Both the position numbers and the translations under genes were made by a program. A stretch of DNA of 64,000 nucleotides, taken from NCBI RefSeq assembly GCF_020531915.1, contig NZ_JAJAVG010000004.1:558001-622000 (forward strand), in the 5' to 3' direction. The notes under the pieces are model-generated. The model did not search any database and was not told the origin of the DNA. It was given only the letters and a program-made list of their open reading frames with translations. This stretch comes from Methylovorus mays. Its GTDB lineage: Bacteria > Pseudomonadota > Gammaproteobacteria > Burkholderiales > Methylophilaceae. Shown here piece after piece: positions 56,097 through 64,000 of the stretch (its first letter is position 1; the number at the start of each line of letters is the position of its first letter).

Positions 56097-57575
56097 ATGA
56101 AACAAATCGATCCTTGTACCCTGGTTCTGTTTGGTGCCAGCGGCAATCTGTCCCGTGTCAAACTCATGCCCGGCCTTTTCCGCCTCGACGCCCTCGGCCG
56201 CCTGCCTGAAAAAATGGCGATTCTCTCCGTTGGCCGCAGCGAAGTCAGCCTCGAAGCCTGGCGTGCCGACATCAAGGGCATGCTAGATGCCAAATTCAAA
56301 AAGGGCTATGACCAGAAGGTCTTCGAACGTTTCATCGCCCGTAACTTCTACCACGCCAACCCACCGACCGACCCCAATGCCTTCGCCAAAATGAAGGACA
56401 AGCTGTCGGACGAAGCCACCTTCCCGCAGAACCTCGCGTTCTTCCTGTCGGTGCGCCCATCTGACTTTGCGCAAGTGGTAGACCAGCTGGCCGAAGTCGG
56501 CCTCACCAATGAAGACAAATACTGGCGCCGTGTAGTGATCGAGAAGCCATTTGGCACCAACCTGCCATCCGCCAAGGAGCTGCAAGCCTCCATCAGCAAG
56601 CACCTCAAGGAAAGCCAGATCTACCGTATCGACCACTACCTCGGCAAATCTGCCCTGCAAAACATCCTGCTGCAGCGCTTTGCCAACACCGTGCTCGAGC
56701 CAATCTGGAACAGCGAATACATCGACCACGTGCAGATCACCAACACCGAAATGCTGGGCGTGGGCGACCGCACCCAGTTTTACGATGCCACCGGCGCCCT
56801 GCGCGACATGATTCAGAGCCACGTGCTGCAAACCCTGGCGCTGACCACCATGGAGCAGCCCAAAGACCTGAGCCCCGACGCCGTGCGCGCCGAGAAGATC
56901 AAGGTACTCGAAGCCATCCGCCCGATTCCGGTCAATGACATTGAGCACCACGCCTTCCGCGCCCAATACGCCGCAGGCGAAATCAACGGCGAAAAAGTCC
57001 CCGGCTATCTGGAAGAGCTGGGCGACAGCAGCAGCGTGGTCGAAACCTACGCCGCGCTCAAGCTGTTTATCGACAATCCACGCTGGAAAGGTGTGCCGTT
57101 CTACATCCGCACCGCCAAGCGCCTGCACGAAGCCGACACCCGCATCTGCATCCGCTTCAAAAAAGCCCCACTGCAAATCGGCAATGGCCAGCATCAAAAC
57201 TGGCTCATCATCGGTATTCAGCCACGCGAATGCATCAAGCTCGAAATCGAATCCAAGATTCCCGGCCTGGACATCAACACCCGCACCATTGAGCTCGACG
57301 CCGCCAACCGCCAGGACGGCGACGAAACCGTCGACGCCTACGAGGCCCTGCTGCTCAACCTGATGGAAGGCGACAACTCGCAATACCTGCACATCAGCGA
57401 AGTAGAAGCTCAATGGCGCCTGGTAGACCCCGTGATCGAAGCCTGGGCCAAGGACCGCAAGCCTGTGCACCAATACCCGGCTGGCAGCCGCGACCCAGAA
57501 GCCTCCAAGCTCATCTTCGAGCACGAAGACCAATTCTGGCGCTACTCCATCCAGCTGGGCGGCGACGCACATTAA
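56097..57575 (+). CDS. zwf: Glucose-6-phosphate dehydrogenase
   Basis: 492 residues. LVLFGASGNLSRVKLMPGLF is the dinucleotide loop, with Asn-Leu-Ser instead of the common Asp-Leu-Ala. The active-site IDHYLGKSALQNIL and VVIEKPFG are intact. First step of the oxidative branch. It lies 154 bases after gnd beyond a terminator, so it has its own promoter. Confidence 0.95.
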   Translation: MKQIDPCTLVLFGASGNLSRVKLMPGLFRLDALGRLPEKMAILSVGRSEVSLEAWRADIKGMLDAKFKKGYDQKVFERFIARNFYHANPPTDPNAFAKMKDKLSDEATFPQNLAFFLSVRPSDFAQVVDQLAEVGLTNEDKYWRRVVIEKPFGTNLPSAKELQASISKHLKESQIYRIDHYLGKSALQNILLQRFANTVLEPIWNSEYIDHVQITNTEMLGVGDRTQFYDATGALRDMIQSHVLQTLALTTMEQPKDLSPDAVRAEKIKVLEAIRPIPVNDIEHHAFRAQYAAGEINGEKVPGYLEELGDSSSVVETYAALKLFIDNPRWKGVPFYIRTAKRLHEADTRICIRFKKAPLQIGNGQHQNWLIIGIQPRECIKLEIESKIPGLDINTRTIELDAANRQDGDETVDAYEALLLNLMEGDNSQYLHISEVEAQWRLVDPVIEAWAKDRKPVHQYPAGSRDPEASKLIFEHEDQFWRYSIQLGGDAH

Positions 57576-57593
57576 TCCCTATAACGGCACAAA

Positions 57594-57615
57594 GCGGAGC
57601 CCCGGCTCCGCTTTT
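57594..57615 (+). terminator. Intrinsic terminator after zwf
   Basis: GCGGAGCC and GGCTCCGC pair over a minimal loop, followed by TTTT. Confidence 0.8.
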
Positions 57616-57635
57616 CACATATTCAAGAGAACCCT

Positions 57636-58205
57636 ATGAGCATCAAATCCGATAAATGGATACGTCGCATGGCCGAACAGCACGGCATGATCGAGCCCTT
57701 CGAGCCCCAGCTGGTCCGCGAACTCAACGGTGAAAAAATCGTCTCCTTCGGCACCTCCAGCTACGGCTACGATATCCGCTGCGCCGACGAATTCCGCGTA
57801 TTCACCAACATCAACAGCACCATCGTCGACCCCAAGAATTTCGACCCGCAATCCTTCGTCGAAGTCTCCGGCAAAGGCTACTGCGTCATCCCCCCCAACT
57901 CCTTCGCCCTCGCCCGCACCGTAGAGTACTTCCGCATCCCCCGCAGCGTACTCACCGTCTGCCTGGGCAAATCCACCTACGCCCGTTGCGGCATCATCGT
58001 CAACGTCACGCCTTTTGAGCCTGAGTGGGAAGGCTACGTGACCCTGGAATTCAGCAACACCACCCCGCTCCCCGCCAAGATTTACGCTGGCGAAGGCTGC
58101 GCCCAGGTGCTGTTCTTTGAATCCGATGAAATCTGCGAGACCTCGTATAAGGATCGTGGTGGGAAGTATCAAGGCCAGGTAGGCGTCACACTGCCTAAGA
58201 TTTGA
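57636..58205 (+). CDS. dcd: dCTP deaminase
   Basis: 189 residues. [32 protein letters not shown] and [27 protein letters not shown] are Dcd signatures; the catalytic Glu is in the last segment. Makes dUTP for thymidylate synthesis. Confidence 0.95.
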   Translation: MSIKSDKWIRRMAEQHGMIEPFEPQLVRELNGEKIVSFGTSSYGYDIRCADEFRVFTNINSTIVDPKNFDPQSFVEVSGKGYCVIPPNSFALARTVEYFRIPRSVLTVCLGKSTYARCGIIVNVTPFEPEWEGYVTLEFSNTTPLPAKIYAGEGCAQVLFFESDEICETSYKDRGGKYQGQVGVTLPKI

Positions 58206-58245
58206 TGGGAACACGCCCGGCATAGCAACATCTGCCAAACTGGAC

Positions 58246-58280
58246 ATAAAAAACGGGAGCCTAAGCTCCCGTTTTTTATT
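58246..58280. terminator. Bidirectional terminator dcd / pqqA
   Basis: AAAAAACGGGAGC and GCTCCCGTTTTTT pair over CTAA. It ends both converging transcripts. Confidence 0.94.
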
Positions 58281-58321
58281 GCATCGCCGTCATCGTGATG
58301 ATGACAGCCAGTCACCTGCGT

Positions 58322-58393
58322 TTAGCGATTGCAAACGTACATGGTGACTTCAAAGCCGAAACGCATTTCAGTAGCTTCTGGTTTGGTCCACAT
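58322..58393 (-). CDS. pqqA: PQQ precursor peptide PqqA
   Basis: 23 residues, MWTKPEATEMRFGFEVTMYV then CNR. It has the conserved E-x3-Y core (Glu15, Tyr19), the two residues that are cross-linked by PqqE and become pyrroloquinoline quinone. A strong ribosome site AAGGAGAG lies before the ATG. There are no pqqBCDE genes within the window, so the gene is detached from the biosynthetic cluster. PQQ is the cofactor of methanol dehydrogenase, in keeping with a methylotroph. Confidence 0.93.
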   Translation of the reverse strand: MWTKPEATEMRFGFEVTMYVCNR

Positions 58394-58522
58394 GATGCTC
58401 TCCTTGAATATTGATTGGGTACTGCACGGTTCCCATCATAGGGCCATCCGCTGAACTGCACAGCGGTAATGATCATGAAACTGCACTCAGTAAAATCATG
58501 ATGCCCGCCAGATATGCACAGC

Positions 58523-59929
58523 TCAAAGAGGCGCCATTTCCGTTATCTGGGACTCCACTTGTCCGGGAACAGGCGCAGGCTCGTCTTGCGCAGTAAATCG
58601 CATCGGCAACCGTAGTCGGGCTTGCACTGGCTTGCCCTTTTGCAAGGGCGGGGTAAAACGCCAGCGCACAACAGCCGTGGCTGCTGCCCAGCCAAATTCG
58701 GCTTGGTCCGCCTCTACGATACGAGGGAAATGCACTGCCCCCTTCTCATCCAGCACAAACTCAATGATGGCCAAGCCCGATTTATTCTCTTTTTTGAGAT
58801 TGAACGGGTAAGCAGGCATGGGCTTGTAAAGCGGCACTGGCAAGGCATCGAGGTCCGACAACTTCACCAGAAGCGAAGGATTCTTTTCACTAGCGCGCAG
58901 CAGGCGCAGCGCATCATCATCTATCCAGGAATCCCGCTCATCCTCATCAAACACATGCTCCATCTTGAAAACGCTGTAAATCGGCTGCCCCTGACGCATC
59001 GCTGGCTCAAATTTCCACGATTGCATCATGGCCTGTGTTGCTGCGCCAAAGTCCGCATGGGTCGCACTTACTACCTCGGTTTGACGGACCCGCCCATCAG
59101 GATCAATCATAAAAAAAATGGTCGCCTTGCCCTTTACTCTCTGTTTCAACAGCTCATAGGGATAAACCGATGCGCCCGCCACCTTCACCACTGGCGGCTG
59201 GTCATATTGAAACGCAGGCTGAAGTTTTTCACTCGGCTTCGCAGGAATCTTGAAAGGCAATACCCCCTCAAACGCCAACAAACTGCCAGGGGGGTTCTCG
59301 AGAGAAAACGATAGAGGCTGGACCGCTCGCACTTCAACAGGCTTACCCCTGAGTTTTGCGGGCTCCCAGAGACTTTTGAGAATAGCGCTTACCGCAGCCG
59401 CTTCAAGCAAAGGGTGCGCAGAAGAAAGTACCTGGATATCCTTTACGGTGCCATCCTTCCTGATAACAAAGGAAGTCTTGACCGTCCCGACATTTCCATA
59501 CTTGCTCAGCGCCTTCGGGTAAGCAGGCTTGATGAGCTTCACATTTTTTGCCATCTCATCAAAGCCTTTGTTAAACACAATTGGCATCAGAGCCTTACGT
59601 TCTGCCGGGTCACCCTCATTTGCTGGACTTAGGCGGTACCGCTTCACTGCATTCAATGCAGATTGCTCAAAAACCGGGTGTGATGATTTCTCCACCTCTG
59701 CTGCAATCACATTTCCAGCAGCATCCACCGTTACAAGCACGACAACTTTCCCAGGGAGCGTGGCAAACTTAAGTTCTGGAAAATCATCAAGATCAAGATT
59801 GGGCGTCTCCAGAAATTTCATTGGCGACACAGGCGCATCTTCAGCCCTCACCACCTGCGACGGCACAAACACCCCCAGCCATAATGCACAGCGGAGGCAA
59901 GCCATTATTGAATTTGCCTTCTTTTTCAT
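58523..59929 (-). CDS. Secreted protein with four TonB-C-like domains
   Basis: 468 residues from the ATG at 59929 (GGGG-type ribosome site). A signal peptide (CLRCALWLGVFVPSQVVRA) is followed by four copies of a TonB-C-terminal-like unit, each with a strand-Asp-Gly-strand and a helix ending in W/Y-x-F/L-x-P: LVTVDAAGNVIAAEV, SFVIRKDGTVKDIQVL, FFMIDPDGRVRQTEVV and IEFVLDEKGAVHFPRIV. There is no Pro-rich linker and no lasting membrane anchor, so it is not a normal TonB. Possibly a periplasmic scaffold; function unknown. Confidence 0.8.
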   Translation of the reverse strand: MKKKANSIMACLRCALWLGVFVPSQVVRAEDAPVSPMKFLETPNLDLDDFPELKFATLPGKVVVLVTVDAAGNVIAAEVEKSSHPVFEQSALNAVKRYRLSPANEGDPAERKALMPIVFNKGFDEMAKNVKLIKPAYPKALSKYGNVGTVKTSFVIRKDGTVKDIQVLSSAHPLLEAAAVSAILKSLWEPAKLRGKPVEVRAVQPLSFSLENPPGSLLAFEGVLPFKIPAKPSEKLQPAFQYDQPPVVKVAGASVYPYELLKQRVKGKATIFFMIDPDGRVRQTEVVSATHADFGAATQAMMQSWKFEPAMRQGQPIYSVFKMEHVFDEDERDSWIDDDALRLLRASEKNPSLLVKLSDLDALPVPLYKPMPAYPFNLKKENKSGLAIIEFVLDEKGAVHFPRIVEADQAEFGWAAATAVVRWRFTPPLQKGKPVQARLRLPMRFTAQDEPAPVPGQVESQITEMAPL

Positions 59930-60072
59930 CACCACCCCTTTGATTCGATGCCTGGCAAATGGCTTGGCGTTATATGTTTTCATTCAGTCGCCCAGAGGCA
60001 AAAAAACGGCCAGCGATTGCGCAACGCGCAATAACTGACCGCAGGATACTACCCCTGAAACAAGATAGCCGT

Positions 60073-62355
60073 CTAGCTGGCAAAGTCCCCATCACGGGTG
60101 CCATCCGTGTATACCCCATCGACATACGTACCACCGGAGTAAACACCGCCCTGCCCCTTCAGAATCGAGAAACTGCCTGAGTCACTGTCAAACACCAGAT
60201 CATCCAGGCTGATGTTCTTCAGCAAGACATTGCCACCATCGGCAAAGCTGATCAGCACGCCCTTCAGGCTGCTGTCGGGGAAGCTGCCCACTTCAAAATC
60301 ACTGGTGTCAAAGGTGGTCGACTCATCCACATCCGCGGTATCCGCATCGTCTTCCCCAAAATGCCCTGTGATCTGCAAACGATCGCTCGTCACCGTGACA
60401 ACGCCAGCGGTTTTGGTGGAGGTGGTGGAGAAGTCGGTGATGATGTCAAAGCCAACGCCGTCATCGCCAATCAGGAACAGGTCATTGCCCTTGCCGCCGG
60501 TCAGCTGGTCGTTACCGGCGCCGCCCAGAATGGTGTCGTTGCCGTCACCACCCAGCAGGGTATCGCTGCCACTGCCACCAGCGATGGAGTCTGCGCCAAC
60601 ACCGCCATCGACACTGTCGTTGCCGTCGCCCGCGACGATGGAGTCGTCTCCAGCTCCGCCAAATACCTTGTCGTTGCCAGCACCCGCATCAATGGTGTCG
60701 TTGCCGGCATCGCCCAAAATGGAGTCATTGCCGTCTCCGGCGCTGACGCTGTCATCGCCCATACCGGCATTGATGGTGTCAGCACCAGCCCCGGCGGTCA
60801 CAGTGTCATTGCCTGCGCCCAGCGTGATGGTGTTATTGCCATCGCCTGTGGTCACCTGGTCGGCACCGCCAACCGTATCCTTGGTTTCGTCCGTCACAAT
60901 GGTGTTGTTGCCAGCGCCAACGGTGATGGTGTCGTCGCCATAGCCCGTGTAAATCTTGTTGGCACCATCCCCCGCCGTGACGCTGTCGTTGCCACGGTAG
61001 GTGGTGATGGTGTTGTTACCGTCGCCCACCTCGACAGTGTCGGCGCCGCCCAGGGTGTCACCTGCCTCGTCGGTGACGATGGTGTTATTACCATCTTCCG
61101 CAGTGATCGAGTCATCCCCATAGCCCGTGTAGAGCTTGTAGGTTCCGTCACTACCCACAATGGTGTCGTTGCCGCGGTAGGTGTAAACGGTATAGCTCCC
61201 GGACGGGATACTATCCACATTTCGACCCAGGCGAACATAATCATCGCCATAGGTTGTTGTATCTTTTGCGTCGTCGGCGTAGATCACAGCGGAAACTACG
61301 TTCGAAACAGAGGTTCCACTTGTACCGGACATGCCCACTTTGATGGTATCTGAACCTGAGCCGCCGTATACAGTGACCTTGGCATTATTCGGACCACTTC
61401 CGTAAGTTCCATAACCACGCGCATAAAGGTAATCGTCTCCAGCTCCACCATATAGAGTGTCACTTCCAGCATGAGAAGATATCGAGTCATTCCCGTCTCC
61501 GCCACGGATCAAATCGTTTCCACTAGAGGACGTTATTGTGTCATTCCCATCACCACCATCGACAGAGTTGTTTCCTGCACCGGCAATAATCCTATCACTA
61601 CCCAATCCACCTAAAATCGTATCATTCCCATTGCCAAGTGAAATAGTGTCATCGCCATCTCCCGCATCCACATAATTACCGGAATAGGTTTCTGCCGATG
61701 AATCCAGAGAAACACTGTCATTGCCTGCCCCCAGATACAGCTTGTTGGCACCCGCACCGACCACTACCGTATCCACGCCAGCCTCACCGTAAATGATGTT
61801 CTTGCCATCGCCCACGGTAATCGTGTTGTTACCTTCATCCGTCGTCAGACTGGTGGTTTTGTTATCGCCACCATAAATGGTGTTGTTGCCACTGCCTGCA
61901 CTGATGGTGTCATCACCCAGACCGCCAACAATGGTGTTGTTACCGGTGAGTGCGGTAATGCTATCCGCGCCTTCGCCACCCAGAATGCTGTCGTTGCCAC
62001 CACCGCTGAATACCGTATCGTCACCGCCGCCTGCATCAATCTTGTTGGCAAACAGATTGCCCAGCAGGATGTTGGCCTCATCATCCGCCGTGATGGAGGC
62101 CGTTTTGGCGGCCGCATTCAACACCGCATCGTTGTAGCTGCTATCCATCACAATCGCCTTGGAGGACACCGCCACCTTGCGCGTGCCGTTGTCATAGATC
62201 ACGGCATTCGCCAGCGAGGCGCTGTCGTCGATCAGATCTTCGCCATCCTCCAGATAGCTGAGCAGCGTCTGCTCGGCATACACGGCGGCCTCAGCGCCTG
62301 TACCTCCATAAATCGTATCTATAATCCCTTGAAACTCGGGCCGTGTTATTGCCAT
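60073..62355 (-). CDS. RTX-type calcium-binding repeat protein
   Basis: 760 residues from MAITRPEFQGIIDTIYGG (AAGG nine bases upstream). No Sec signal. A short N-terminal domain (to about residue 105) is followed by many GGxGxDxIx-type nonapeptides and a variant repeat with NNTI cores (GDGNNTITxGxG). The C-terminal non-repeat region (FDIITDFSTTSTKTAG, then DRLQITGHFG) ends GTRDGDFAS. Expected to be exported by a type I system and to fold on calcium outside the cell. Possible adhesin or S-layer-like protein. Strongly similar to the next gene. Confidence 0.85.
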   Translation of the reverse strand: MAITRPEFQGIIDTIYGGTGAEAAVYAEQTLLSYLEDGEDLIDDSASLANAVIYDNGTRKVAVSSKAIVMDSSYNDAVLNAAAKTASITADDEANILLGNLFANKIDAGGGDDTVFSGGGNDSILGGEGADSITALTGNNTIVGGLGDDTISAGSGNNTIYGGDNKTTSLTTDEGNNTITVGDGKNIIYGEAGVDTVVVGAGANKLYLGAGNDSVSLDSSAETYSGNYVDAGDGDDTISLGNGNDTILGGLGSDRIIAGAGNNSVDGGDGNDTITSSSGNDLIRGGDGNDSISSHAGSDTLYGGAGDDYLYARGYGTYGSGPNNAKVTVYGGSGSDTIKVGMSGTSGTSVSNVVSAVIYADDAKDTTTYGDDYVRLGRNVDSIPSGSYTVYTYRGNDTIVGSDGTYKLYTGYGDDSITAEDGNNTIVTDEAGDTLGGADTVEVGDGNNTITTYRGNDSVTAGDGANKIYTGYGDDTITVGAGNNTIVTDETKDTVGGADQVTTGDGNNTITLGAGNDTVTAGAGADTINAGMGDDSVSAGDGNDSILGDAGNDTIDAGAGNDKVFGGAGDDSIVAGDGNDSVDGGVGADSIAGGSGSDTLLGGDGNDTILGGAGNDQLTGGKGNDLFLIGDDGVGFDIITDFSTTSTKTAGVVTVTSDRLQITGHFGEDDADTADVDESTTFDTSDFEVGSFPDSSLKGVLISFADGGNVLLKNISLDDLVFDSDSGSFSILKGQGGVYSGGTYVDGVYTDGTRDGDFAS
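60078..61262. repeat. 1.2-kb near-identical repeat, copy 1
   Basis: The 3' half of the first RTX gene matches the 3' half of the second (62461-63651) with few differences, many of them at synonymous sites, and then similarity falls. Confidence 0.85.
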
Positions 62356-62454
62356 CTCTCTCATCCTTTCGTGCGTTTTATCGTGTCACCACGGCGGGTC
62401 TGGTTGTCGCGTCCGCAGCGTTGGTAATTGCCAGGCAATTCCGCTGGTAACTGC

Positions 62455-64000
62455 TCAACTAAAGTCCCCCTCACGGGTGCCATCCGTGTATACCCCATCG
62501 ACATACGTACCACCGGAGTAAACACCGCCCTGCCCCTTCAGAATCGAGAAGCTGCCTGAGTCACTATCAAACACCAGGTCATCAATGCTGATGTTCTTGA
62601 GCAGCACATTGCCACCATCGGCAAAACTGATCAGCACCCCCTTCAGACTGCTGTCGGGGAAGCTGCCCACTTCAAAATCACTGGTGTCAAAGGTGGTCGA
62701 CTCATCCACATCTGCGGTATCCGCATCGTCTTCCCCAAAATGCCCGGTGATCTGCAGGCGATCACTCGTCACCGTGACAACGCCAGCGGTTTTGGTGGAG
62801 GTGGTGGAGAAGTCGGTGATGATGTCAAAGCCAACGCCGTCATCGCCAATCAGGAACAGGTCATTGCCCTTGCCGCCCGTCAGCTGGTCGTTACCGGCGC
62901 CGCCCAGAATGGTGTCGTTGCCGTCACCACCGAGCAGGGTATCGCTACCACTGCCACCGGCGATGGAGTCTGCGCCAACGCCGCCATCGACACTGTCGTT
63001 GCCGTCGCCCGCGACGATGGAGTCGTCTCCAGCTCCGCCAAATACCTTGTCATTGCCAGCACCCGCATCAATGGTGTCGTTGCCGGCATCGCCCAAAATG
63101 GAGTCATTGCCGTCTCCGGCGCTGACGCTGTCATCGCCCGTACCGGCATTGATGGTGTCAGCACCAGCCCCGGCCGTTACAGTGTCATTGCCTGCGCCCA
63201 GCGTGATGGTGTTGTTACCATCACCGGTGGTCACCTGGTCGGCACCGCCAACCGTATCCTTGGTTTCGTCCGTCACAATGGTGTTGTTGCCAGCGCCAAC
63301 GGTGATGGTGTCGTCGCCATAGCCCGTGTAAATCTTGTTGGCACCATCCCCCGCCGTGACGCTGTCGTTGCCGCGATAGGTGGTGATGGTGTTGTTACCC
63401 GAGCCCACCGAAACGGTGTCGGCGCCGCCGAGCGTGTCATTCGACTCGTCGGTGACGATGGTATTGTTACCATCCGTGGCTGTTATGGAGTCATCACCAT
63501 ACCCGGTGTAAAGCTTGTAGGTGCCTTGAACACCCACAATGGTGTCGTTGCCACGGTAGGTGTAAACGGTATAGCTCCCGGACGGGATACTATCCACATT
63601 TCGACCCAGGCGAACATAATCATCGCCATAGGTTGTTGTGTCTTTAGCATCATCTGCATAAATGACAGCTGAGGCTACCCGCCAAGCACTGTTACCTGTC
63701 GTGCCAGTCATGCCAACTTTTATCGTGTCTGAACCTGCGCCGCCGTATACCGTGACCTTGGCATTATTGGCGCCGTTTGAATTGGTCTCATATCCCCGCG
63801 CATAGAGGTAATCATCCCCTGCGCCGCCGTAAAGTGTGTCACTACCAAAGCCGGAAGATATCGAGTCATCCCCCTCCCCCCCACGGATAAGGTCATTATT
63901 ACGCGCCGAAGAAATCGTGTCGTTACCTTCACCGCCATCTACAGAGTTGTTACCTTCATCAGCATATATTTCGTCATCCCCCGCCCCCCCCAAGACCGTA
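62455..64000 (-). CDS. RTX-type calcium-binding repeat protein, 5' end missing
   Basis: 515 codons are visible; the frame is still open at the window edge (reading TVLGGAGDDEI). The same repeat types and C-terminal secretion region as its neighbour, ending GTREGDFS. It lies 99 bases upstream of the first RTX gene on the same strand. There is no start codon in view; the apparent one at 63993 is internal. Confidence 0.85.
   Translation of the reverse strand, partial: TVLGGAGDDEIYADEGNNSVDGGEGNDTISSARNNDLIRGGEGDDSISSGFGSDTLYGGAGDDYLYARGYETNSNGANNAKVTVYGGAGSDTIKVGMTGTTGNSAWRVASAVIYADDAKDTTTYGDDYVRLGRNVDSIPSGSYTVYTYRGNDTIVGVQGTYKLYTGYGDDSITATDGNNTIVTDESNDTLGGADTVSVGSGNNTITTYRGNDSVTAGDGANKIYTGYGDDTITVGAGNNTIVTDETKDTVGGADQVTTGDGNNTITLGAGNDTVTAGAGADTINAGTGDDSVSAGDGNDSILGDAGNDTIDAGAGNDKVFGGAGDDSIVAGDGNDSVDGGVGADSIAGGSGSDTLLGGDGNDTILGGAGNDQLTGGKGNDLFLIGDDGVGFDIITDFSTTSTKTAGVVTVTSDRLQITGHFGEDDADTADVDESTTFDTSDFEVGSFPDSSLKGVLISFADGGNVLLKNISIDDLVFDSDSGSFSILKGQGGVYSGGTYVDGVYTDGTREGDFS
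62461..63651. repeat. 1.2-kb near-identical repeat, copy 2
   Basis: Partner of 60078-61262, direct orientation, offset about 2.39 kb. Confidence 0.85.

Noticed and set aside
56283-57572. 429-codon open frame antisense to zwf
   Set aside because: It is a shadow of the GC-rich zwf reading frame; the product is Val/Gly-rich without recognisable domains, while zwf is certain.
60500-61200. Regular short repeats that might look like a CRISPR array
   Set aside because: The period follows 9-residue codon repeats within an open reading frame, with no conserved repeat-spacer structure and no cas genes.
60361-61353. 330-codon plus-strand frame across the RTX gene
   Set aside because: Reverse reading of the repeats gives Val/Ala repeats; the minus-strand RTX pattern is the real one.

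Overview
The window comes from the chromosome of a Gram-negative betaproteobacterium, most likely a methylotroph of the Methylophilaceae (Methylobacillus/Methylovorus-like). The evidence is a PQQ precursor gene (pqqA), a pgl / gnd / zwf block encoding the dissimilatory arm of the RuMP cycle with a short NAD-type 6-phosphogluconate dehydrogenase, rpiA next to dihydroxyacetone-kinase subunits, and the order tyrA-aroA-cmk-rpsA-ihfB-lapA-lapB-pyrF that is usual in betaproteobacteria. The genus is inferred from gene content only.

Layout. 1-909: arsenic operon (arsR-arsI-arsC, minus strand). 1124-15486: housekeeping and repair genes (ada, polyphosphate:AMP phosphotransferase, gluQ, hslO, a SpoU methyltransferase, dhaL-dhaK-rpiA, rsuA, rhlE, lipocalin). 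15559-16065 and 23986-26113: minus-strand clusters of periplasmic BON-domain proteins, two of them with EF hands. Between them lies a clearly AT-richer island (about 16.27-23.91 kb) with a 57-codon gene, a 1641-residue NACHT-type NTPase fused to a GT-B glycosyltransferase, a TIGR02391/Ymh-like protein with an R-x4-H motif, and a decayed IS3-family element. This island is the best candidate for an undescribed immunity-type system.

26331-30328: a stress/two-component locus (CHASE3-type histidine kinase, DUF1328, DUF883, ferritin-like protein, two response regulators). 30400-30769: a guanidine-II (mini-ykkC) riboswitch in front of a guanidinium exporter. 30832-41055: a TraB/GumN protein, a YgiQ radical-SAM protein, a FadL-like porin and two diguanylate cyclases. 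41118-50688: the aat-bpt N-degron transferases, the aromatic/rpsA/lapAB/pyrF block and a ComEA-like protein with a strongly structured leader.

50796-58205: metG and apbC (divergent), pgl and gnd (divergent), zwf and dcd. 58322-58393: a 23-residue PqqA on the minus strand. 58523-64000: a secreted protein with four TonB-C-like domains and two tandem RTX-type calcium-binding repeat proteins whose C-terminal halves are near-identical; the second runs off the window. Several intrinsic terminators are clear. I saw no tRNA, rRNA or CRISPR array.
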